DNA from: an uncultured Flavobacteriales bacterium
Lineage (GTDB): Bacteria > Bacteroidota > Bacteroidia > Flavobacteriales_D > Crocinitomicaceae
DNA: 33,021 nt
Direction: 5' to 3'
Assembly: GCA_913056215.1 (NCBI GenBank)
Contig: CAJXMN010000023.1
Coordinates: 1 to 33,021, forward strand
In this document: positions 15,623 to 23,881 of the stretch, in pieces
Layout: every line of letters begins with the position of its first letter
Position numbering within the stretch: position 1 is the first letter of the stretch
The notes under the pieces: generated by a model
The model's input: only the letters and a program-made list of their open reading frames with translations
The model's database searches: none
Told to the model about the DNA's origin: nothing
Translations under genes and position numbers: made by a program

Positions 15623-16725
15623 TGAAAGTTCTATTAACGCTTACCTTTATAGTTGTTTTAGTGGGGTTCTTTTCCTGTGAGAGAACCCCGCAAAATGACG
15701 ATAGTTCTCCTGCTAGACCTCGTGTGTTAGATTTTTCATACGACACGGTGTCAGTTATCGGTCGACCTAACTACATTACGAATTTTAGTGATTACTATCA
15801 ACCCTTTAAGAGCAACCATGTTTACTTTTTGGATGAGCAATCGAGCTGTTTATCGCGAATCAATATTAAAAATGGAAAGATGGACTCTCTATTCAGTTTA
15901 AATCCATCGGAAAAACCGATAACATTTACAGTTTCTCAGCGGGAAGAGCGCTGTTATTTCTTTTATGCGGATCATATTTCCGAGTATGATTTGAACGGTA
16001 ACCGACGAGAAAAGCATGCCATCGAAGGAGTATGCGGTAACCGTGGCGAGATGACAATACAAAGTAAGCGATTTAGACCGTTGATCATAAAGTCTAATCT
16101 TTATATGCATTACTTTCCATACACCGAACGAGGTTATAAAAATCCAGAATTTTATGCGGAACCAATCGAAGCTCAATTTAGTCTTTCCAAAGGGAAATGT
16201 AAATTTTTAAACACGACCTATCCCCGAAATTTTCAACAACAATGTTACGGTTTAAATTATTGCCCTGAACGCTTTTTGATGGACGATGCTGGTAATTAGG
16301 GTTACACCTTCACTTATAACGATAGTTTGTTTATTGAAAATCCTGCAACGGGGGAACAATCTACTCATTTCTTTGGGACGAGATGTGAAGACTTGCAATT
16401 CAAACATTTAAACTTCAAAGATGTGCCAAACCTTAATAAAACCGTATTCCACGATATGCTGCAAGAAAATCCATATTATGGTTTCTCAGCGTCGCTTCCC
16501 TTAGCGGGATATTACGTGCGGTTTTATATGAGAAGTGATCAGGCAGACAAAGGTTTCCGAAGAGCGATTTGTGTGTACAATGAATCGCTGGAATATGTGG
16601 GAGAATCTCAATTAGGTGGTTTGATTAACAAAACCGTTGGCCTTGGTGATTCAGCATCAGGAATAACAACTTTTGATCTGAGTAAGAACAAAAATAACAT
16701 TATAATATGCCGTGTAAATTTTTAA
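15622..16725 (+). pseudogene. Beta-propeller-like lipoprotein gene interrupted by TAG (cassette C)
   Basis: One reading frame of 367 sense-length codons, broken only by TAG at 16297-16299. The signal peptide MKVLLTLTFIVVLVGFFSC ends in a lipobox (Cys19). The part after the stop continues in the same frame (GYTFTYNDSLFIENPATGEQ) and aligns by eye to the 11418 product (DADHNLYVF there, DAGN-stop-GYTF here). It is therefore a propeller paralogue of similar length. ATG 15622 is preferred over the GTG at 15619. It could be a recent pseudogene or a sequencing error; the lack of other damage suggests the lesion is new. The next gene overlaps its end. Confidence 0.75.
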
Positions 16726-17201
16726 TGTTGTATTGCATATTCATCTTTATTAATTCCTCCTGTGATGAGCATTCCATTACAAGTAACAAGGAATCTGGGG
16801 ATTCTCTGGAATTTGATTCTGAAACATACGAATTGGCGAACTATATCCAAAGAATGAATGCTTTCTTAGACCACAATTCTCAAAAGGTCAATAAGTCAAC
16901 CGATTATATAGTAGTACTGAATGCTTCGCAATGTTCTTCATGTGTCCAGGCACAGTTTTCTAATTTTACTAACAAACTCAACGACTTCAGTGGAAAGTTT
17001 TTAGTAATCTCAGATGATTCCTCATTTATTCATTCGACACATGACTCATCCATTCGTTTTGAAATATTTCCACGCGATTTATTTGACCGATTCGACGTTG
17101 TTCATCGAAATATATATATTTATTCCATGGATAAAGGTAGGATTCATTCTACCGAATTATTAACAAATGACAAAATGGATAGTTTGATTCATAGTGAATA
17201 A
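16707..17201 (+). CDS. Thioredoxin-like lipoprotein with CxxC (cassette C)
   Basis: A 164-aa predicted lipoprotein with a short signal peptide ending NSSC (Cys19). An in-frame ATG at 16725 overlaps the stop of the upstream gene (TAATG) and is an alternative start, but it would lose the only positive charge of the signal peptide. The core DYIVVLNASQC76-S-S-C79VQ has the strand-CxxC-helix pattern of a thioredoxin-like oxidoreductase. It is the equivalent of the 12545 product, which lacks the second cysteine. A role in disulfide handling at the cell envelope is possible but not shown. Confidence 0.7.
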   Translation: MPCKFLMLYCIFIFINSSCDEHSITSNKESGDSLEFDSETYELANYIQRMNAFLDHNSQKVNKSTDYIVVLNASQCSSCVQAQFSNFTNKLNDFSGKFLVISDDSSFIHSTHDSSIRFEIFPRDLFDRFDVVHRNIYIYSMDKGRIHSTELLTNDKMDSLIHSE

Positions 17202-17247
17202 CTGTGAGGACGTGAATGGTATCAAGATGGTGTACAAATTTTTACCC

Positions 17248-17915
17248 GGGCGGTGGGGGGCGCTACCCAATATTGGCTTATCGTGGAATTTTTAGTAAAT
17301 TGAAGGTGTATGAAATCGCTTGTTTTTTTGAGTTTCGTTTTCTTATTCAGTTCCGTTATTTGTGGACAAACATCCTCATTTGCACGAAAGCTAAGCGTAG
17401 AAATAAACGGCTCTTATTACTGGATCAATGAGCTCGGAAATACTAATGACAATCTGGGGTTTAATAAAACATTCAGTGAGTTGAGTTTCAGTCCTTCGTT
17501 CAATGTCAATATCAGTGACCGCTTTTATATTGGATTGCGCAATTACCTCGTTCGGGCGAGAGGTCATATTTTACCTGGATTCACCAGTTGGCATTATTTA
17601 ATCGGACCTACAGTAAAGTATACGCTCCTTAGCGAAACCCGGGTGGAATTGAACGCGGAGGTTGCCTATTATTTTGGGAACTATTGTTCAATATGTAAGC
17701 CAACAAACGAGGACTACAACACTTCGATGCAGTACATTGGATTAGCAATGAACATCAACTTACAGTTGTTCAAAGATATTCCCGAATGGTGGCTTAAGTT
17801 GGGCTTTGCCGTCAACCGGACGCTCTACGTGAAGCACAAAAATGGTTCTGCCAGAAATTATAACCTTCCGCTGCTTGGCTTGCAATACCGTTTTGGAAAG
17901 TGGGGTGAAAATTAA
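17248..17915 (+). repeat. Tandem duplication, unit 1
   Basis: Directly repeated, with divergence, at 17989-18657. The unit includes about 60 bp upstream of the gene and the whole coding sequence. The 30 bp at 17277-17306, ending 3 nt before the ATG, are identical to 18017-18046 and so are more conserved than the coding parts. Confidence 0.85.
17310..17915 (+). CDS. Outer-membrane beta-barrel-like protein
   Basis: A 201-aa protein with a cleavable signal peptide (MKSLVFLSFVFLFSSVICGQ). Alternating amphipathic strands follow (SVEINGSYYWI, LSFSPSFNVNISDRFYIGLRNYLV, RVELNAEVAYYFGNYC). The end is LLGLQYRFGKWGEN, with aromatic residues close to the C-terminus as in small outer-membrane barrels. 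A CSIC motif lies in a predicted loop after the YYFGNY strand. Function unknown. The gene sits 108 bp after cassette C and is tandemly duplicated as a broken copy downstream. Confidence 0.75.
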   Translation: MKSLVFLSFVFLFSSVICGQTSSFARKLSVEINGSYYWINELGNTNDNLGFNKTFSELSFSPSFNVNISDRFYIGLRNYLVRARGHILPGFTSWHYLIGPTVKYTLLSETRVELNAEVAYYFGNYCSICKPTNEDYNTSMQYIGLAMNINLQLFKDIPEWWLKLGFAVNRTLYVKHKNGSARNYNLPLLGLQYRFGKWGEN

Positions 17916-17988
17916 TGGAAATGCGCAACCCAATAGTTGAATACAGGTCATTTGTTTTACCTGCTCATAATTCATCAATTGTTTAACT

Positions 17989-18657
17989 GGGCGATGGGTG
18001 CCATACTCAATACTGACTTATCGTGGAATTTTTAGTAAATTGAAGGAGTATGAAATCGCTTGTTTTATTGAGTTTTGTTCTCGTATTCAGTTCCCTCCTA
18101 TGGAGACAAACATCCTCTTTTGCGCGAAAGCTGAGCGTGGAAATGAATGCTTTTTACTATTGGATTAGTGAGGGAACTGCCAACTTGAATGACAACTTTG
18201 GGCTGAATAAAGTGAAGACTTTTGGAGAATTGATTTTCATTCCTGCCTTTTCTATCAGTATCACCGATCGCTTTTTTTTGGACTGCGCACCTATATCGTC
18301 CGCGCCCGAGGTCATATTACTCCCGTTTTTACCAGTTGGCATCACTTAATTGGTCCCACCGTCAAATATCATATTGTGAACAAAGACAGAGTGGAATTGA
18401 ACGCGGAAGTTGAATGTTATTTTGGAAATTATTGTTCTATATGTGAACCAGGTAGCGAGGACGACAATACTTCGATGCAGTACATTGGTGGGGTGTTCAG
18501 TGTGAACTATCAGCTTTTGAAGGAACGCCGAGACTAGTGGTTCCAGTTGAGTTTTGCCTATAATCGCCCGTTTTACGTAAAGTACAAGAGCGGATCTCCC
18601 AGAACGTATAATATTTTTCTGCTGGGCTTACAATACCGTTTTGGTAAGTGGGATTAA
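17989..18657 (+). repeat. Tandem duplication, unit 2
   Basis: Second unit of the tandem pair described at 17248-17915; it contains the degraded paralogue. Confidence 0.85.
18050..18657 (+). pseudogene. Broken paralogue of the barrel protein (frameshift and stop)
   Basis: It starts MKSLVLLSFVLVFSSLLWRQ, closely matching the intact neighbour. The frame is lost at the run of eight Ts (18272-18279), one base short of what the paralogue requires. In the restored frame the sequence continues as GLRTYIVRARGHI, then meets TAG at 18535-18537, where the paralogue has TGG (EWWLKLGF). After that, WFQLSFAYNRPFYVKYKSG and the barrel end LLGLQYRFGKWD are intact. Two independent lesions make sequencing error unlikely as the only cause. 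Confidence 0.85.
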
Positions 18658-18893
18658 CTGATAATTTACAGAAAAGAATAGGGTGGTTTCAATGATTGCT
18701 CATGAATCCATAAACAGCCCAATACCGCTAAATTTTCCAACTGATGTACGATCGTGAGGGGCGTTTTATTTTTGATCTTTCACCAAAAAATAACCGGACA
18801 TGAAGTGGTGCGCTCTAAAAAAGGTGGAAAAAAATTATATTTCCTCTCTATTTACCCGTTCTTTTGTATCTTCATCCTTGAAAAGTAAGCTGT

Positions 18894-20432
18894 ATGCCGT
18901 TTAATACAATTTTTGGGTGGTTAATCAAAAAACGGATTCACCAAATAGAACTGTTTCGGAAATACCCGAAGGAAGTTCAAAAAGAGTGGCTTGAACGCTT
19001 AGTTCATCATGGAAGGAGTACGCTTTTTGGTGAAAAATACGGTTTTGATTCCATTCAAAATTATGAAGACTTCAAGGCCAAAGTACCGCTTCAGGATTAC
19101 GAAGATGTAAAAGCATGGGTTGATCTCGCGGTATCCGGAGAAGATCACGTTTTATGGCCGGGAGAGACCAAATGGTTTGCGAAATCTTCGGGTACCACTT
19201 CGGATCGCAGTAAATTCATTCCAGTAACCAAAGACTCCCTGGAAGATTGTCATTACAAGGGAGGAAAGGATTTATTGGCTATTTATTATTCGCATTTTCC
19301 ATCGACTAAACTCTATAAAGGGAAACACCTCGTTGTAGGAGGAACGGCAACGCAGAATCAACTCCGACCGGATAGCTATTCGGGTGACCTTTCAGCAATT
19401 ATTCTTAAAAATCTGCCGTGGTGGGTGGAAATTAAACGTACCCCTGCGCGACACATTGCTTTGATGAGTGAATGGGAGGAAAAAATTGAACAGCTCGCTG
19501 ATTCTACCATGAAGGAGGATGTTTCGAGTATTTCTGGTGTTCCAAGCTGGACGCTGGTGCTTTTAAATAGAATTTTGGAAAAAGCGGGTGCAACCGATAT
19601 TCGTGAAGTCTGGCCTAATCTTGAGTTGTTTATGCACGGTGGTGTCTCTTTTAAACCTTACGAAGAAGAATTCAGACGAATTATCCCCCACGATGACATG
19701 AATTATATCGAATCCTATAATGCCTCTGAAGGCTTTTTTGGAATTCAGGATGAAATCGACGGAGATTTGTTGTTGATGCTTGATTATGGCGTCTTTTTTG
19801 AATTTATTCCGATGGATGAGTATGCCGGTACGGATTCGAAATCGGTTGTGGGTATACAAGATGTGGAGCTGGATAAAAATTACGCGGTGGTCATCTCGAC
19901 AAACGGAGGACTCTGGCGCTACATTATTGGCGATACCGTGAAATTTACCAGTATTGCTCCGTATCGCGTTGTCGTTTCGGGGCGCACCAAACACTTCATC
20001 AACGTATTTGGGGAAGAAGTTATAGTAGAGAATGCCGATCGGGCACTCGAACAAGCTTGTCGCGAAACTTCGGCGCTGCTTAAAGATTATACGGCCTGTC
20101 CCGTTTTTATGGAAGGGGGAAAGCAGGGTGGACACGAATGGTTGGTTGAATTTTCGAAGGAACCAACCGACATCGAAAGATTTACCGCGTCTCTGGATAG
20201 CGCACTGCGAGCAATTAACTCAGATTATGATGCCAAACGCACGAATAATTTGACGCTGGATTTTCCAAAAGTACATCACATGGCTTCGGGAACCTTTGAA
20301 AAATGGTTGAAATCGAAAGGAAAATTGGGAGGACAGCATAAAGTGCCTCGTCTTTCCAATAGCCGTGCGGTAGTCGAAGAGATTTTAACCGCAAACAACG
20401 GAACGGTTCTTGATAATGTCAAATCAGTATGA
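18894..20432 (+). CDS. GH3 family acyl-acid amido synthetase
   Basis: A 512-aa cytosolic protein of the GH3 (auxin-responsive GH3-like) branch of adenylate-forming enzymes, which activate a carboxylic acid with ATP and couple it to an amine. The nucleotide motifs are in order: SSGTTS (98-103), YNASEGFFG (around 280) and GRTKHFINVFGEE (around 365). The C-terminal domain ends with KWLKSKGKLGGQHKVPRLSNSR. Length is normal for bacterial GH3. Bacterial substrates are mostly unknown and cannot be read from the sequence. The next gene overlaps its stop by 4 bp. Confidence 0.92.
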   Translation: MPFNTIFGWLIKKRIHQIELFRKYPKEVQKEWLERLVHHGRSTLFGEKYGFDSIQNYEDFKAKVPLQDYEDVKAWVDLAVSGEDHVLWPGETKWFAKSSGTTSDRSKFIPVTKDSLEDCHYKGGKDLLAIYYSHFPSTKLYKGKHLVVGGTATQNQLRPDSYSGDLSAIILKNLPWWVEIKRTPARHIALMSEWEEKIEQLADSTMKEDVSSISGVPSWTLVLLNRILEKAGATDIREVWPNLELFMHGGVSFKPYEEEFRRIIPHDDMNYIESYNASEGFFGIQDEIDGDLLLMLDYGVFFEFIPMDEYAGTDSKSVVGIQDVELDKNYAVVISTNGGLWRYIIGDTVKFTSIAPYRVVVSGRTKHFINVFGEEVIVENADRALEQACRETSALLKDYTACPVFMEGGKQGGHEWLVEFSKEPTDIERFTASLDSALRAINSDYDAKRTNNLTLDFPKVHHMASGTFEKWLKSKGKLGGQHKVPRLSNSRAVVEEILTANNGTVLDNVKSV

Positions 20433-21235
20433 GGTGGTTAATTGTTGGTGCTGTTGTCTGTTTTTCTGTAACGATTGCGTTTACGCAAACGGCACGATGG
20501 TCAAAAATTCATGAGTACAAAGCGAAATCTATTCACGCCTGGGACGTTGATCCGATGGGGAAAGTCGTCATTTCGCAAGGTGACATACTCACGAAACTGG
20601 ACACCTCTTTTGCCGAATTGTTTTCTCAAAGCACGAAGCGATTGGGCGATATTGCTGTGCTCGATGCAAGACATTCTTTAAAAACGCTCGTTTTTTCAGA
20701 AGATCAGCAGGTCATCACTTTTGTCGATAATACCTTGACATTTCAGGATAGAACGAATGATCTCGCAGATTTTTCCGTGGCTTATGCTACGAATGTCTGT
20801 TACTCGAATCAAACGAATCGATTCTGGATATATGATGGCGATAATGCGCGGTTATTACTGATTGATGATCGCGGCAGACAAAATTCTACGATCAATAATC
20901 TTACTGCCATTACGCGGGAATCAGAACCAGCGTTATTGTTTGAACAAGGCAACGAGTTGATGCTTTTTTATCCGAGCAAAGGCATTTACCTATTTGATTA
21001 TTACGGTAGTTTGATGCGTTTTTATCCGATGACAGGAGCGCAAACGGTTTATTTTGATCGCAATTATTTTTATTTCATAAAAGGAAGTGAAATCGTGCGT
21101 ATTGATCGAAAGACGGATGAAAAATTAAAAGTGGCGTTGCCCGTTAGCGATGTCAATGCTTTGCGGGTCAGCGGTTCCTTCATATTCCTGGAGGTTCCCC
21201 ACGCTATTCAAAAATATAGCCTGCGGTGGGAATGA
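20429..21235 (+). CDS. Exported beta-propeller-like protein of unknown function
   Basis: A 268-aa protein with a signal peptide (MRWLIVGAVVCFSVTIAFTQ, likely cut after AFT-Q). The rest is a chain of short beta-strand repeats such as VDPMGKVVISQGDILTKLD, RFWIYDGDNARLLLIDDRGR and KGIYLFDYYGSLMRFYPM, consistent with a propeller. It is coupled to the GH3 gene by an ATGA overlap, so the two are co-translated although one product is cytosolic and the other exported. I do not recognise a named family. Confidence 0.8.
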   Translation: MRWLIVGAVVCFSVTIAFTQTARWSKIHEYKAKSIHAWDVDPMGKVVISQGDILTKLDTSFAELFSQSTKRLGDIAVLDARHSLKTLVFSEDQQVITFVDNTLTFQDRTNDLADFSVAYATNVCYSNQTNRFWIYDGDNARLLLIDDRGRQNSTINNLTAITRESEPALLFEQGNELMLFYPSKGIYLFDYYGSLMRFYPMTGAQTVYFDRNYFYFIKGSEIVRIDRKTDEKLKVALPVSDVNALRVSGSFIFLEVPHAIQKYSLRWE

Positions 21236-21404
21236 CTGAAAATGATGGGGCAAGTTTGTCAAGTTACCATGTTCACTGCTTGAAATGCGCACTATGAGGC
21301 TTGCAGGTACAAAGAAAATCGATTGAAGCGGTTAATTTTGCGATCCAATTTAGCCAGCCAATCCAACAATATTTGTATTTTAGTCCTTCTAAACAGATGG
21401 AATT

Positions 21405-22019
21405 ATGCATATCGCAGTAGCAGGAAATATTGGATCAGGGAAAACGACGTTGACAGAGTTGTTGGCTAAGCATTATAATTGGGAGACCCACTATGAGGAT
21501 GTGGCCCAAAACCCTTACCTCAATGATTTTTATGAAGATATGCAGCGCTGGTCGTTCAATTTGCAAATCTATTATCTGAATTCACGCTTTACGCAAATTC
21601 AGGAAATTCAGCAAACGGATCGCATGGTCATTCAGGATCGTACCATCTATGAAGACGCTTTTATTTTCGCTCCCAACCTACATTCTATGGGGCTCATGAC
21701 GACGCGTGATTTCGAAAATTATTTTTCGCTTTTCAACTTGATCGAGTCTTTCGTATCCGCTCCAGACCTGCTTATTTATCTTCGTGCGAGTGTACCGACC
21801 TTAGTGAATCAGATACAAGAACGCGGACGGAATTATGAGGAGAGCATTCGACTGGACTACTTAAAACGTTTGAATGAGCGCTATGAGGCTTGGATCAGCA
21901 CGTATGATAAGGGAAAGTTATTAATCATTGATGTGGATCACAACAATTACCACAAAGATCCTGAAGATCTTGGGAAAATTATTTCTGCAATCGATGCTGA
22001 AATAAATGGTTTATTCTAA
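21405..22019 (+). CDS. Deoxynucleoside kinase (dAdo/dCyd/dGuo kinase family)
   Basis: A 204-aa dNK-type kinase that phosphorylates deoxynucleosides in the salvage pathway. The P-loop GNIGSGKTT is at residues 7-15. The catalytic/substrate motif is VIQDRTIYED (the ERS/DRS-type motif), and the lid has RGRNYEES (RxR type). Length and order match bacterial deoxyadenosine/deoxycytidine kinases; the exact nucleoside preference cannot be decided here. Its stop overlaps the 3' end of the convergent LytTR regulator gene by 9 bp. Confidence 0.92.
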   Translation: MHIAVAGNIGSGKTTLTELLAKHYNWETHYEDVAQNPYLNDFYEDMQRWSFNLQIYYLNSRFTQIQEIQQTDRMVIQDRTIYEDAFIFAPNLHSMGLMTTRDFENYFSLFNLIESFVSAPDLLIYLRASVPTLVNQIQERGRNYEESIRLDYLKRLNERYEAWISTYDKGKLLIIDVDHNNYHKDPEDLGKIISAIDAEINGLF

Positions 22020-22700
22020 TCTTTTTCTTAAAATTCTCAGCAATTCATTTTTGTATTTTCGACCGATGGGCAATTCGTGCTTATTGTTGACTACCAAAAC
22101 TTGCTTGTTATGTTTCGTAATATGTTTGAGTTGTACTATATAAGAACGATGAATTCTAAAAAATTGATGGTTGTTCAGTTTTTCTTGCCACTTCCAAAGT
22201 CTTTCACTCGATAAATGCTTATCATCTGTTGTAACAACTTCAGTGTAATCCAGGTCACTATGTATGTATAATATCCTATCCATTTCGATTCGATGAACGT
22301 CAATCCCCGATTTTATATTTATAAATCTGCTATTATCCAGGTTGAAATCTGATTGATCTTGTAGACGTTTTACACTTTGTTCGAAACGCTCAAAAGAGAA
22401 TGGTTTAAGCAGATAATCAACAGCATGGAGACTGTAGCTTTCGACTGCATATTCAGAAAAGGCAGTTGTAAAAATAACATGATAGTTACGAGGTAATGAC
22501 CGGACAAAATCCATACCTGATATTTTTGGTAGATTGATATCTACAAACAAAACACTCACATCAGGATTCTGTTTTAAGAATGATTGTGCCTCGCTTGCGT
22601 TGTTAAAGGTCCCGTATAAATTGAGCCTCACTGTTTGTTTGATATACCTTTTAAGAATCCGCTGAGCAGGAACTTGGTCTTCGATAATGATACATTTCAT
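22011..22700 (-). CDS. LytTR-type response regulator
   Basis: A 229-aa two-domain regulator. The receiver domain (about 1-115) has the acidic pocket IIIEDQ, phospho-acceptor D54 in VLFVDINLP, and the conserved Lys in DYLLKPF. The LytTR DNA-binding domain (about 130-229) includes INIKSGIDVHRIEMDRILYI and FFRIHRSYIVQLKHI. It starts within the stop of the kinase gene (4-bp overlap), so the two form a cognate pair. The likely target is the divergent outer-membrane gene at 23882 or the operon itself. Confidence 0.94.
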   Translation of the reverse strand: MKCIIIEDQVPAQRILKRYIKQTVRLNLYGTFNNASEAQSFLKQNPDVSVLFVDINLPKISGMDFVRSLPRNYHVIFTTAFSEYAVESYSLHAVDYLLKPFSFERFEQSVKRLQDQSDFNLDNSRFINIKSGIDVHRIEMDRILYIHSDLDYTEVVTTDDKHLSSERLWKWQEKLNNHQFFRIHRSYIVQLKHITKHNKQVLVVNNKHELPIGRKYKNELLRILRKRLE

Positions 22701-23695
22701 TCTCCTGTAATTTTAAGCTGGACGATGTATCGGTCATCATCTTTCTTGACTTTCAGTTCATAGTTATTAGGGTAGAGCAGTTCCAGTCGTTTACGAACAT
22801 TTTGAAGACCGATTCCCGTTTGGACAGTTGAAGAAGTATCTTGTTGTAAAAAGTTGTTTTCACATGTAAAGATGATTCTGCCTTCTTCGGTGTTCGTTAA
22901 ATCAATGTCAATTTCAATGTTGTTGGTTTGAGATAAAGAACTGTGTTTAAAAGCATTTTCAATAAAAACGAGAAATAAAAGCGGAGCAATTCGTTGTTGT
23001 GGATAACTCAGGTTATGGTTGAAATTCACACAGCTGCGCTCTTCGATTTGCAACTTGTTAAGCTCAATATAGTTGGAAAGCTGTTCTACTTCGCGGCTGA
23101 TGATAATAGTTTCTTTTTGGCATTCATAAAGTGTATAACGCAGAAAAGAGGATAGTTCCAGGATGAGTTGGGGAGTCTTTTTAGATGACTCCAGCGCATA
23201 CGAATATATGTTGTTCAAATTGTTGAATAAAAAGTGTGGATTAATCTGTGATTTCAGGAATTGAAGCTCACTTTCCTTCACTGCACTTTCTAATTCTTCA
23301 ACTTCATGTTGTTTTAGTATAGCGTCCCACGCAAACTTGATCCCCGTTAGAATGACAATTGGAGGAAGCGAACCTACTAGCGTAAAAAAAATACCTGGAA
23401 AGTTCGAGCCGCGTGTATCTGGGAAAAATATCTGTTCTAAAAGCAATTCTTCTGTGGCCATAACCAAAGCTATTGTTAGAATAACGTAAACAGCAAATCT
23501 TAAGTATTTTTTTTGGTATAAAAAACACGGTAATAAAAAGTAATTGATGAAGGCAGCGGCAACCATGTAAGAAGTAAAAAAAACAACTTGATATTCTTGT
23601 ATACTGGTCTGTCTTCGATTAAAAGAGTAAAAAATAAAAACAATGATATGGATAATGACTTGAAATAAGACTTCAAAGAAATGACGACGTTTCAT
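22697..23695 (-). CDS. LytS/YehU-type sensor histidine kinase
   Basis: A 332-aa kinase. The N-terminal half has about four membrane helices between residues 8 and 122 and no large periplasmic sensor domain. A short coiled segment leads to the His_kinase motif LQFLKSQINPHFLFNNLNNIYS with phospho-acceptor H154. The ATPase domain has the N-box IENAFKHSS and the G-box GIGLQNVRKRL. The gene is divergent from the outer-membrane receptor gene with a 186-bp shared control region. Confidence 0.94.
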   Translation of the reverse strand: MKRRHFFEVLFQVIIHIIVFIFYSFNRRQTSIQEYQVVFFTSYMVAAAFINYFLLPCFLYQKKYLRFAVYVILTIALVMATEELLLEQIFFPDTRGSNFPGIFFTLVGSLPPIVILTGIKFAWDAILKQHEVEELESAVKESELQFLKSQINPHFLFNNLNNIYSYALESSKKTPQLILELSSFLRYTLYECQKETIIISREVEQLSNYIELNKLQIEERSCVNFNHNLSYPQQRIAPLLFLVFIENAFKHSSLSQTNNIEIDIDLTNTEEGRIIFTCENNFLQQDTSSTVQTGIGLQNVRKRLELLYPNNYELKVKKDDDRYIVQLKITGE

Positions 23696-23881
23696 AATGC
23701 TAATTTACAATCAATCTTCTGAATGATGAAGGAGGAATCCATCAACAGCAGCTTTTTCAGGATTAACTTCCTCTTTTATGAATATTAGATTACGTTTACC
23801 GATTTAATAGAGTTATTCATGGATTGAACTTTTTATTTCAATTAATACGTGTGATATTAGACAAATTAAATAAGTAGTGTG

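Noticed and set aside
16297-18537. TAG read as a sense codon in this organism, because two broken genes both carry TAG
   Set aside because: rpmJ, rpoA and the histidine kinase at the right edge all end in TAG at the proper place. The second broken gene also has a frameshift, so ordinary decay explains it.
19563-20135. 190-codon open frame on the minus strand
   Set aside because: It lies wholly antisense to the well-supported GH3 gene and has no recognisable protein features.
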